Shown here: piece after piece, positions 43,550-55,400 of the stretch
Layout: every line of letters begins with the position of its first letter
Position numbering within the stretch: position 1 is the first letter of the stretch
NCBI RefSeq assembly: GCF_041956535.1
Contig: NW_027192215.1
Coordinates: 124,001 to 188,000, forward strand
Source of the DNA: Calcarisporiella thermophila CBS 279.70
Lineage: Eukaryota > Calcarisporiellomycota
Reading direction: 5' to 3'
Length of the DNA stretch: 64,000 nucleotides
The notes under the pieces: model-generated
The model's input: only the letters and a program-made list of their open reading frames with translations
Databases searched by the model: none
Told to the model about the DNA's origin: nothing
Program-made: the position numbers and the translations under genes

Positions 43550-45812
43550 ATGTCTTGTATTAGGCAAAGCACAGCATCAGATCAATCGCAGTCATCGCTG
43601 GACGATCCTCGATCGCGCGATCTACTCACCCTTTACATTCATGATTATCTTGTTAAACGAAAATTCACAGCCGCAGCAACGGCATTACGAAAGGAGGCGA
43701 ACATCGCTGGCGATTCACGTGTACCGATTGATGCACCTGATGGCTTCCTGTCGGAGTGGTGGACCGTGTTTTGGGATGTATTCAATATGGCAAGAAGCTC
43801 ACGAGGAAGTGGAGGTGCACCACCTGATGTAAAATATTTTTCTAGATCCACTCACTTTGCATGGATAAAAATCTAACTGGGCTCTTTCTAAATTTTTAGT
43901 TGGCGTCTCTAATGCGCCAGAACAGTAGCTCCTTTCCCCAACCACTTCGGATCGACACTCGTCCACCAACTCCAACACAACGGCCTCATTCTACTGGTTC
44001 CAAGCCGCAAATGCCTCCCGATCCCAGCACACCTGTACTCTCTAATTTTGGAGCTAATGCAGCTTCTCTTTCTCCTCATGCCCCACGTCCCCCAGCACCT
44101 CCTTTACCACCATCAGATAGGCCACCTACCCCCGGCGCAGGTCTTCAGACTGGTGTTGTAGATCCACAAATGTTGCAGGCATGCCTCAAAGCTGCAGGGC
44201 TGGCAGGTCGAGATCCTAGATCCCTAAACCTAGAAGAGCAGAAGCGATTTATGCATCAACTACAAAAGTTCCATATGCAACGAAGAGCAAGGTATTTTAA
44301 TCGTCATAAAATCCACCCATTTACATAATTTTATCAATATTTTTTGGCATAGTGCGGTTACTCCAATCCTCTCACAATCTCAACAAAATCCTATGGATAC
44401 CGCTTCATCTCCGCAGCCTACTGGCGCTGGAGGAGCAAATACGCACAGTCCTTTACCTACAAATCAAACAATGCCCAACCAGCCCACTGGTTTAGATGCT
44501 AATAGTTCACCACGCACTTTTGAACCAGGTTCAACGCCACCTGAGCCAAAGCGCCAACGTACTGTTTCATCGTCAGGTGGACTAGGGAACAATAATGTAA
44601 TGGTCACTTCCGCAGCACAGCCCGGGATGCAAATGCAGCAGCAAAACGGAGGCAATATGATGGGTGTACAAGCGGCAATGTTTCAACAACAACAGCAGTA
44701 TATGGCTGCACGAGGAATGCCAAACATGCCGATGACGCCACAGCAGGTTAACTTTTTGATTTTTTTTTCTCTTTAAAGCCATTCTTATTGTGTTGTTCAA
44801 TATAGCAAATGATGTGGCAGCAGCAACAAATGCAGCGTATGCTTATGCAGCGCCAACAACAAGCTCAAGCGGCTGCCGCACAGCAACATGCCGCAGCCCA
44901 GCACGCCGCTGCTCAACATGCTACCTCCCAACAACCCCCCAAACAACAACCGCCACAGCGCCCTCCAGGAATACCTCAGGGGCTTGGAATGATGATGCCA
45001 GGTGCACAAACAGGGGGCGCCCCAGGCCAAAATTCAATGGCAGATTATTTGATGATGCTTCAACATCAACAGAAGATGCAACTGCAACAGCAAATACTAC
45101 GTCAACAAGCCCTTGCTGCACAACAGCGGGCAGCCAACATGGTAAACGGACGGCCATCACCTCAGCCTTCACAAGTACAGCAGCAATCTCAGCAACCTCA
45201 GCAGCAGCCTCAGCAGCAGCCACAGCAACAGCAGCAGCAGCAGCAGCAACAGCAACAACAGCAACAGCAGCCGCAGCAATCCCAACCTCAGCAGCAAGTG
45301 GGAGGCCAAGGAATGGGAAATACTGGAGGTCAAGCTAGTCAGAGTAATGCAAGTGGAGAAGGGGAAAGCGGGATTGAGTCAATGAATCAGCTATCGAAGC
45401 ATGTGCCTATGTCTTCTGCTGCAGAAGATTCGAGTTCTTCAAATGCTCCTACGGGAGGAGATGACTCAAATATATCAGGTGGAGGCGCAAATAGTTCAGC
45501 CAATACAGGCGGGGGCGACAATGCCGGTGGGAGTTCAACAGGAGCAGGTGGAGGCGCTGATATGGACGATGCGAGTGCAAAATTGCAACTATCAAGTATC
45601 GATGATTTGGATAGGCTGATGATGGAGGGTGACTTTTCTGATATGTTTGGCGGTGGAGGGAGTGGAGGCGATGGGCTTGACGTAGTAGATCTATTCGGAG
45701 GTGGTGGCGGAGGATTTTTGGACGGACTTGGGACCAAGAAGGTATTATTTAATATCCAGAGGTTATTTTCTATACCGTATGATGATTAATATTATTTTTA
45801 CAGGATGAATGA
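43550..45812 (+). CDS. LisH-domain transcriptional regulator, Flo8/Som1/SSDP-like
   Basis: A LUFS-type nuclear regulator; in fungi Flo8/Som1 proteins act under cAMP-PKA in filamentation and adhesion. Exons 43550-43828, 43900-44291, 44353-44746, 44806-45741, 45804-45812, giving 669 aa. The LisH helix pair DLLTLYIHDYLVKRKF is followed by the family block PIDAPDGFLSEWWTVFWDVF (residues about 62-81). The rest is Pro-, Gln- and Gly-rich, with a 16-residue Gln run and a Gly/Asp-rich end. An alternative start is equally frame-compatible: ATG at 43495-43497 in a 5-nt exon (ATGAA) with an intron 43500-43563 of 64 nt, giving M-K-Q-S-T. The last exon encodes only D-E-stop. Which Flo8/SSDP subgroup is not certain. 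Confidence 0.85.
45172..45297 (+). repeat. CAG/CAA repeat (poly-Gln) in the LisH gene
   Basis: Mixed CAG and CAA codons encode a Gln-rich stretch with one run of about 16 Gln. The two-codon mixture suggests it is fairly stable, and length may vary among strains. Confidence 0.9.
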
Positions 45813-46095
45813 TAAAGAGAAGGGTGCAGTGACATTAATATCAAATCCAGAACGCATCAACAAAATTCTTTTTTTTCATTTTTTTTTTTATTAACGGATT
45901 TTTCAGTGGGCATTCCGCCTAGACCTCGACCAGAGGAATATTGTGAAAGGCTGATATAATTTTTATATTAGTTATATATACGTTGCTTTACGGAAACAAA
46001 AGCTTAGCTTAATTGTGCGAGTGTTCGTGTGTGTGGAAGTTTTTTTACTGTTTTTCTTTTATGTTTAATTTTTGTTTGATAATTCACTTTCTTCG
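45813..46095. other. Intergenic flank of the LisH gene
   Basis: AT-rich, with long T runs near 45869-45891. No gene is seen. Confidence 0.45.
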
Positions 46096-46154
46096 TTATT
46101 TTATTTTATTTTTATTCTATTTTTATTTTTATTTCTATTTTTATTTCTATTTTT
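46096..46154. repeat. TTTTAT-type microsatellite
   Basis: An imperfect tandem array of TTTTAT/TTTCTA-like units. Simple low-complexity DNA with no coding frame. Confidence 0.8.
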
Positions 46155-46611
46155 CCTGTTAATTTTCTGTATTGCCTTTTTTATCCTTTAAAAAATGTTA
46201 TGGTGGTGATGGTTCATTCTAAACATATCGAGTTCTCAGAATTTCTCATTCAAAATTAATAGAAAACAATGATGGGGTTCTAATGGGACTTCAAAGGAAG
46301 TTCAAACCCTGAGTATACTGATTCCGTACTCGCTGAGAAAGATGTATTATTTTGTCCTCGTTAAATACTCAGGGCATATTAATTTTTCTAAGCTAACTCC
46401 GATCTTATGAAGAAATACGCCGAATAATTAACCTTTAACACGCTCTTTACAGGCTATTAGCCATCCTAGAACTTTAGCCAATCAAATTAATATGCCTAGA
46501 GTGAAATATGGCTGGCCTCTCGGGAATATCGAATTTTTAGGTCAAGAGTATTATTAGTAAGGGGAACGAAACCATTATAGCATTTATTAGTATCAACTAC
46601 AAGATTTCACA
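46155..46611. other. Intergenic flank upstream of the S1P lyase gene
   Basis: AT-rich with no coding frame; the probable promoter of the lyase gene. ATG is at 46612. Confidence 0.45.
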
Positions 46612-48488
46612 ATGAAGGCACTGAAAAGATATTATTTTGTGAATATTAGTATTGATAATCTTAAAAATATCGTGTTCTATGTAATCATCTCGCGATTGAC
46701 TCGTTGGATACTAATAAGGATCTGGAGGCGAGGTCTGGTGGGATTCACGCTTGATATATGGAAAAGCATAGTCAAGGCAAGCTTTTAAATGGCTCTAATT
46801 CGCAAGATGCTTGTGTTTGTGACATATTTACCTCCAATATTAATTTTAGAGAGCATTTGGCCTCTTTTGCCGCATTCCTCCAGTCCGTCGCTACATCTCT
46901 CAGAAACTTGCTGTCCCCCTTGAAGAAATTGTAAAATCGGTTGCTCCTAAAAATCATGGAACAACACGCCAGCTCTCTCTCCCGCCAATTGGCCTCTCTG
47001 ATACTCAAGTATTATACCGTCTCACTGAATATTCTAAGCTTGGAAGGGACGTGTCTGAATCATTGAGGCAGGGAAAAGTCTCTGGTGCGGTCTACCACGG
47101 AGGCGAGGAACTTGCTGATCTCTGCACCCAGGCCTATCGAATGTTTGCATTTTCAAATCCACTTCATGCCGAGCTTTTTCCTGGAGTAAATAAAATGGAG
47201 GCGGAAATAGTCAGCATGTGTCTGCATATATTCAACGCACCAAAGGAAGATGGCTGTGGAACGACAACATCAGGAGGTACAGAAAGTATTCTAATGGCAG
47301 TGAAAGCATATAGAGATAAGGCGCGGGAAGAACGAGGTATTGTTGAACCGGAAATGTATGTAATTCGAAATTGCTTTGTTTTCTATATTCTTTCCCAATT
47401 CAACCTCTCTGGATACTCTCTTTCAAAATTGATATTAATTTTTGAACTATTATAGAATTATTCCGGAGACCGCACATGCTGCCTTCAACAAAGCCTGCGC
47501 GTATTTTTGTGTTAAACCCGTCATTGCACCCCTTGACTCCAAAAATTACAAGGTGGATGTTAAGGCCGTAAAGCGCCTCATCAATGGCAATACGGTGATG
47601 ATTGTTGGCTCAGCTCCGTACATCGAAACTATATATCAGTGAAATCGAGATAAACATTGACTCGCCTTTTTGTTTATTGTACATAGAAATTTTCCGCATG
47701 GTATCATAGATGATATCCCGCAGCTTGCCGCTCTGGCCAAGAAATACGGCATAGGGATGCATGTTGATTGTTGCTTAGGAGGTTTTGTTGTGCCCTTCTT
47801 AGATCGTGCGGGCTTCCCTACCGAACCTACAGATTTTCGCGTTCCAGGCGTGACTTCAATATCATGTGATACGCATAAGTATGGTTTTGCACCTAAGGGC
47901 TCTTCAGTAATTCTCTATTCCAGCAGAGCCATCCGTCAATATCAATATTTTTGCGAGCCCGATTGGATTGGAGGAGTCTATGCTAGCCCGACTATGGCTG
48001 GATCACGGCCTGGGGCATTAATAGCAGGATGTTGGGCTGCCTTAATGCGAACGGGAGAGCAAGGCTATATCGACGCAACAAGAAAGATGGTCAAGAGTGC
48101 ACGTATTATCAAAGAGGGTATAAACAACACCGAAGGGCTATTTGTGTTAGGTGATCCAAAAACTACTGTGATTGCCTTTAGTGTTAAGGACGATCCATTA
48201 CTCGTCTTCGCGATTGCTTCCAGGCTCTCCAAGGAACATGGATATTATCTAACTTTGATGCAGAATCCACCAGCTGCGCATATTGCCTGTACATTGCTTA
48301 CAACTGAAGAAGCCGCTGAAAATTTTTTGATTGATATAAGAAATGCAATGCACTGGGTACGACAACACCCTGAAATAAGGTGCCAGAATTTTGAAGCAGT
48401 GCTCTATGGAACAACAGCTTCACTGCCGGATAAGAGCTTTCTTCGGGAGGGATCAGCTACATTTTTGGATGCGTTATACATGGCATAG
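46612..48488 (+). CDS. DPL1: Sphingosine-1-phosphate lyase
   Basis: A PLP enzyme of the ER membrane that splits phosphorylated sphingoid bases to an aldehyde and ethanolamine phosphate, the exit step of sphingolipid breakdown. Four exons: 46612-46776, 46850-47355, 47456-47617, 47687-48488, giving 544 aa. The N-terminus carries the membrane segment (IVFYVIISRLTRW). Then come VSGAVYHGGEELADL, TTTSGGTESILMAVKAY, ETAHAAFNKACAYF, HVDCCLGGFVVPFL and the PLP-binding SISCDTHKYGFAPKG (Lys342). Intron 1 has a GC donor (TCAAG|GCAAGC), required to join exon 1 to RAFGLFCRIPPVRRY in frame. All catalytic motifs are intact. Confidence 0.95.
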
Positions 48489-48747
48489 CATTTTTTTTAT
48501 TGTCGCTTTTGTTTCAGCGCTTTCCGAGGAACTATTGCATTAGCATACATTTAATAATAGTAAATAGAATAATGTGTATTTTAGGTGTCAAAGATATGTA
48601 GTTTTAAGACCAATAAAGCGATGATGTAAAATATACTATATAACAATGCACCTATATTGGGTATATGCCACATAAATATAAAACTATAGTTACATTGGTA
48701 GCAAATGATGAGATATATGTATGAAATTTATACTCGAAGGAGCATGA

Positions 48748-49170
48748 TTATCTCCCAGTAAGAGAACTATTTGCAGGGTTGTGCAAAGATCCAGCTTGGA
48801 ACAATGATTCCCGTGACAAACTCCATGCGGTCCACTTTTTTTTTATAGCCTCTTTCTCAGTATGAATGTTCTGTTGCTTGGGAGGTAGAGAGCGCATAGA
48901 AGACATTCGCTTTAGTTGTTGCAGAGAACTATTAAATGGTGCCTTTAAAATGCGTGCGATTAGAGATGTTCTACGGATCAGCATCGGTGATTCTGTAGCT
49001 GGATCTTTAATAGTTATGGATGAAGAGTCAGAGATGCAGTCATTAGAGGAAGATATATCTGTATTGCAGGAAAAAGATTGATCGAAAAGAGAGAGAAGCT
49101 CGTGCTCTAAATTAGAGAGCCGAATAGAGAGCTCATCGTTATTGCTCTGGATATTCTTCTGTTGATGCAT
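48748..49170 (-). CDS. Small hypothetical protein, divergent from FMP27
   Basis: An open frame of 140 residues, not recognised. It begins with a heptad-like helix (ELSIRLSNLEHELLSLFDQ), then a Ser/Asp-rich part and a basic stretch (RRTSLIARILKAPFN) followed by QQLKRMSSMRSLPP. An alternative model starts at ATG 49321 and splices out a 43-nt intron (GTAATT to CAACAG), which would add about 47 upstream residues in frame. Its divergent position 292 bp from the FMP27 start supports a real gene. No function can be assigned; the basic/Ser blocks could be phosphorylation sites. Confidence 0.55.
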   Translation of the reverse strand: MHQQKNIQSNNDELSIRLSNLEHELLSLFDQSFSCNTDISSSNDCISDSSSITIKDPATESPMLIRRTSLIARILKAPFNSSLQQLKRMSSMRSLPPKQQNIHTEKEAIKKKWTAWSLSRESLFQAGSLHNPANSSLTGR

Positions 49171-49462
49171 AACGAATGGCAGTTAAGATATGTGCAATTA
49201 CTTCGACAAATTTTTTAGAGGTTGACTTTGGCCACCGAGGGACCAAAATGTTTGAAGTGGTAAATTTGGGGAAATAGTCACAATACAAATTAGTGCTGAA
49301 AAAATGCGGAAATGAGTGCAAAAAGAAAATTTAACCCCAAAGTCTTCTGATTGTTATTCATATGTCGTATCCATAATTTTTACGGTTCTCTTGCTCTACA
49401 TCCATTTTCTGGCCACGAAATAATTGTTATTTTACTGAAGAGGACTTCAGGGCAATGACATC

Positions 49463-52400
49463 ATGTCAGTATCTACCCAGCATGTCCTAATCTCTCTTCT
49501 ACTACTCTTCTTCTCCTATTTCTGCATCCGGTCGATTTTCCGTTTACTCGAAAAGCATTTTCGTATTCGCGTACGGCGCTTCGGCTTCTTCTCTATCACA
49601 GACCTACAGTATGAATGGTTTCCTAATGAAGAAGCTACTTCGCGTTTCATTCGCCTTGAATTTGCAAAAATGCGTCTACTTATGAAGCGCACTCTCGCTA
49701 CACCTGAGGCAAATAGTAGCGAGGGGCCTCGGAGCAGCGCATGGATTACCCTGTATGTACGCGATCTAAAATTAACATTATCCACATTTGATGTGGTGAA
49801 GGCGACAAAGTCAAGTAAGCAACGGAAATCTATCGTGCAACGAATTCCATGGTGGTATACGCTCTCTATTGTGCGAATTTTAATGGAGTGGCTCAGCGCG
49901 GTACCAATGCAATTCTTTTTAAGTGGACTCGCAAACTATGTCGATCTACGAATAGAACGATTCCGTGTTTCTGTAGGGGATTTAGGAGTTCTTGAGGTCG
50001 ATAATATCTCCACGGGGCTTAAGCTTTTTGCACAAGTGATAATGCAAGAGGGGCGATATTCAACAACATGTGCAACAAATCCTGCAGGTCTGACTTCTGC
50101 TTCATCAGATTCAGAAGAAGTAGAACATGTTCAACACTCTCCCAAGAATAGCCGACATCTTTTTGCTGATAAATTTCTCAAAATATTCATAAACTACTCA
50201 TGTATCCGAGTGCGAGATATCACTTCTGCACAGCTTATCTTACAAAATACTCCGTTAGCCTCACTCTTACGTTCGAGTGCGATGACAGCGTTATCCGCTT
50301 CAACAACTACGTACGTCCCACCCGCGATGGAAATCCCTGGTGTGATAAATCTGGTGATATCTTGCCATCTAAACCCTGCTTGTACAAAACTAAAGACATT
50401 TGAGGTTAACTTCACGGTGGACGATATGATCTTTGGAGTGGATGCCTTACTACGCATACAAAACGCACTGAAACCTACCTCTACCGGAAGCCATGAGCCA
50501 CCGACAAAATCAACAGAATCGCGTCGTGGCCGCCGCACTTTTCGTATCGGTGGAAAACGGGCTTCTCCGCCTTCAACTGCCGCTCCCAAATGTCATTTTA
50601 ATTCGGTTAACATCAATATATCAAAGATCGTGTTCCTCTACGAGTGTACACCACATCTCCCATTTTCACTCGCTTTATTCGTAAACAAGCTAACCACCAA
50701 CATCTTAATCGAAGCGCAGCACTCGCAACGTCGTCATCATCACTTCCGGGGTCAAGCTTTAAACGTGATGCCATATCAATTCGTCGCTTCTATTTCACTG
50801 ATGCATTTAGACGCAGTTGAGGCACCTATAATGGCATATAATAAGTTGCGATCGATTCAGCCGAACTGGTTCACATTAGAGAAGATGGATATGGTGTTAA
50901 AAGCAACAGCACTTCCAGCCTCAAATCAGTTCGAGACAGTAGATGAAGGAGACCCTAATGCCTTCTCTTTAATTATGAAGCTTAATCTTGAATCACCACG
51001 TGTGGTTCTTGATATAGCCAAAGTAAGCAAAATAATAGAAGAGGTGGGAAATTTCGGTAATACGGAGCGCGATACGAAAAATGCACAAACCAGCATTTCG
51101 GAGGCGTCTTTATTCAGGTATATATTATTTTCACCACAATATGCTTGATATATTTTATTTAATCTTGCGTGTATTATACAGTTTTCTGCCAAAAGCCGAT
51201 ATTAACATAACGGTGCTTTCTCCTGCTCTCAAAATATTACAACCTGATGGTCATAAGAGCCTGCTATTTTGCCTAGAAGAAATACTTTTTGAAGCGAGTT
51301 GCGCCTATGCAGTAGATACCGAAGATTCGGATGTATCAGACAATATCTTGACAATGCAGCGGAGGATCTCTCTTGCCACAAATTCTCGGAAGACATCCAC
51401 TGGTTTCCTATCTTCCCTATCAACCAGGTCCAATAGCGCATGGAGCGGCTATTTTGATCTGATTGCGTCCCTAAAGATAATTGGCATTTCATTGGAAACT
51501 TTGAAGAGCGGAAGTTCTCTCGGAGGTGACGAGAGTATTATTCTATTGCCTGTCTTTGAGGGAAACCTTAAGGGCTATTGTCCTGCAAGCACTGATCGAG
51601 ATGGGAGTGGGATTGGCGGAATCGATATTTATTCAATGCAGAATGATGTTTCAGTAACCATTGCAAAACTGACTCTAAATGGATGGGCTGGTTGTGGAGC
51701 TGACCTTGAAAATACTCTCGAAATTTTATTCTCTACTCAAGCAGCCCTTTTTGCGCACACTCTCACATCACCGACTCCATCTTTTGCAAAAATTAAAGTT
51801 GAGGATAGCCGCGTGAGCTCGAGAGCTAAGTCGTTATTACTCGATAATGCTACATGGCACATCTCCCTTGCTTCATTTGAAGTAACCTTCATTGGTACAG
51901 ATGCCACCAAGCCTACACTTCCTGGCAGTCCAATGCCGGCATATGATCGAAAAGGTGGCTTAAGGGTACACTTGGAATCCATGACAATTGATTGCAGGGG
52001 AGCTTCAGTTAGTAACAACACACTGAGCGGTCAAAGCTTGAGTTTCGGAAATAAGGGCTTGGATGCGAATGCCGGACAAACAGTGGTTTTTGCTAAGTCA
52101 AAAAAGTTACGGATAACTGGTGTTATGGTTTCTCCCTACACAGGTATTCTAGTGGATCGCCGTGATGACTTACTTAATATACCGCAGATGGAGGTGGCTG
52201 CCGCAATAGCTAAAGAAAAGGCTGAGTTGATATCAAAAGAGAAGATTCAAGTCCGAGTGAAGCAATTCAATGTTTCGTTTTCTTTGGCGAATTACTACTG
52301 CTGTTTATTGGCATGTGCAGGAGTAATGAAGATAATGCAAAGTGCAGGAAAAATAATACCTAGGTAAACCGTTGACTTTTATCCCATTTTGAATTAAACA

Positions 52401-55400
52401 GAATTTTGAATCTTTAACTTAATTACAGAGAAAGCGCTTCTAACTCGGATTCCCAAGCTCAAAAGCCTGCTGGCGATTCTACTCTCCCAAATAAACCTCA
52501 GTTATCAATTGTAATCGATCAAGTCAATATCTCCGCGCTCTTGCCTGGCCAACTCAAGCTCTTCTCTCGCATTGATTTTATTGACATACGTTCTAATCCT
52601 GAAACCGCCATTAACCAGGATGATCACGCCACAGTGTCATGTATAAGGATCTTCGTCGTTTCACCTTACTGTAGCAACCTGTGGGAAGAGCTCATTGGTA
52701 TTGACAGTGTGCATATTGGAGGAGAATCAAGTCCTGAAGACAGTTTAACGGTGATCAAGGTCCCTCTATTACGGCTCAGAGTTCCTTTTAACTATGTCCT
52801 CGCCAATATTCTTGATAACGGAATTGCCACTTTCAAGGCAGTGAAGAAATTATACGTTCGCTTTATGAAGCCTGGTATGCCAGAGCCGGTTGAACCTATT
52901 CCCAAATCGCCCGCTATTATGAAGCGATTCCGTTTGGAGGCAGATGTCATAACGCTGATTATTGAGGATGATCCATTTGAAGCGAAATTAAATCTTATCT
53001 GGAGAACAGGATGCGGTGTACAACGAGAAAGGTTATGGCGTGAAGCTGCATTTCAAGCAAAAGTGGACGCAATGAACGCAAACGCAAATCAAACTGTAGG
53101 TGGAGGAGGAGAGGCTGACCAAAATGAATTTCCAGCAGATGGGCAAGAAGTCCAGGAAGAAGCCAATTGGAAAGTGAACATCCAGGAAGCGTGGGATAAG
53201 CTGCTGCAATATAATTCACAAGAGTGGTTAAAACGAATACAAACTGCACGTGAAAAGCAATGGCAACATCAACATTGGCAACGCCAGTTACTCCAACAAG
53301 CCAATCCAATTCGCCTTGGCGCAACGCATATGTCCGATTTTGAAGACGAAATTTTGGAAGCACAACAGTTACCAATTGCTTTGGCAGAACCCGGAAACTA
53401 TCCACCTTTATTAAAGGTGACTTTCTACCGGCCAAAGTTGACGTTCTCTCCGCCCAGTTTTCCAATAGAGAAAGCAAAAGCTTTCCTACACGAAGTTGGA
53501 AAGGGAATGCCACTAGATATTGAATTACAAACTTTTATCCCACTTCGACTTAAATGGACGATGGAAGAAGCTTCTGTGTTAATCAGAGACTATCCTATGC
53601 CGTTACTACATATACCACCGATGAATAGAGAAGATACTTCTCCAATCGCTTATGTATTTGATGGCGACTTTATTATTGGAGAGGAAATGACCGATGAGGA
53701 GAGTGTGAGATATGTCGATGTGACGATTTGGAGTCTCGAGGGGGATTTAGCGGATGAGTATTTGATGCGAGTTGAGCGTGTTGCAACCCCAATCAAGTTT
53801 TTCTCGACAGTACATGTGGATATATACACTCCATATGTGACACGCCTCTGCTGGTCAATGTCCGTACAGCCTGCAATACAAGAACTCGTGCGTGTGATTG
53901 ACACTTTTACTCATCCCACTGTCGATCCCTCAGAAAAAACTGGCTTCTGGGATAAGATTAGGCTAATGCACCATACTCGGACTACTATCGATTTTCATGG
54001 GGAAGGTGGTGTAGTTTTATCGGTTAAAGGAATGCGTGATCCCTATGCTACTCACGAGGATGGGGCAGGCTTAGCAATGGTTTGGAAGAAACGTGTTCAA
54101 TTGCGGCTGGGGATACCTAATGAGGAACAAGAATTTCTCCAAGTTGACAGCGAAGAATCAATTTTAGTTATTCCCAATTTAGAAGCCCTTGCTTTTGCCG
54201 ACCAAGTACCCCCCGTTTCGGCATCATCTTCATCATCAATATCCTCAGGGTTTGGTTCTAAAATATCAAAAAACGCAGGAAATTGGCTTGTGGACGATCT
54301 ACCTTTTCAAAAAGTACTTACAAAACTGTCGGGAGGAGTTCGATGGGGCTTAGGGCTACATTTTGAACGTACTTGTCCTAGCAGGTGTCTTAACTGCAAT
54401 AACCAACGCATGTGTCGTTTTTTCAATTTTATACCACATTATGAGGTAAAATATCGGGTTCCTCAACATGCGATTGCACCCGAGGGAATGGTAATTAAGA
54501 TTTCTTTTTTAGTTTGCACTATCAACACATTGTACATTATTAATTTTCCAACACCTTTAGGAATACGACTCGTTCGCTGGGTTTCGGTCTGACTCTATGC
54601 ATGGCTCTCTAAGTGTCATAAGCCCGCTCGGCAAATTTGTCGGAATTGCAGGCACGCCTCATAACGCAGCACATCTTACTCCACGTGTGGCGGACCACTT
54701 TTGGAAATGGTGTCGTCTATTTGGAGCCGAAACACCTTCAATTCCGATCAAACAGGGAAAGCTATTCCCATCACTCGAGAAACCGGGAAAAAAATTCACG
54801 AAGAACCTAGGCACGCTAGCATTCAAGGTGTGCATGTCTCCACTGTCGATTGGTTATATTTACAAAGAAGACACGTTTATTGAGGGGATAGGCGAAGGAG
54901 GTGCAGATTCGCTGGGCCTTAAGGCAGCAGTAAGCTCATTCAGTTTTGACTTGCATCAACGAAGAAAGAAATCTGTGATTATAGTCGACCATTTGGGACC
55001 TCTTGAAAGACCGCAATGGACCTTGCCGGCGGTAGAGATTGTGCTACGAGAGCTGGATTTGCGCGCAATTCATGCAAAATATATTCGAAAGCAACAAAAT
55101 GTAAATATGGCATCGAACTCATCCACAGGCTCATCGAACTCTTCACTTTCTTCTACATTCACCTTCTCGCCTGGTGCTCGAATCACTTCTGCTTATGATT
55201 CCCAACAACAAACGCGTATTTCTCCCGAAGAGCCCGCCAATGATCGTGATGATATGTTCCAATGGATGGATTTAGATGACTTTACTGAATTGAGCATCAT
55301 GCCTTATCCCCCAGATATACATCCTGACATAAAAGTTATTCCCTTTGGTTATTCGCCGCTGCTCGTGTTTTTCAAGCAAATGGATGCTCAAACCGCGGAA

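Noticed and set aside
45172-45297. Repetitive CAG/CAA tract considered as a repeat array or CRISPR
   Set aside because: It is an in-frame poly-Gln coding tract with no spacers.
52995-53513. A 172-residue antisense frame in FMP27
   Set aside because: The plus-strand FMP27 reading is continuous and conserved here.
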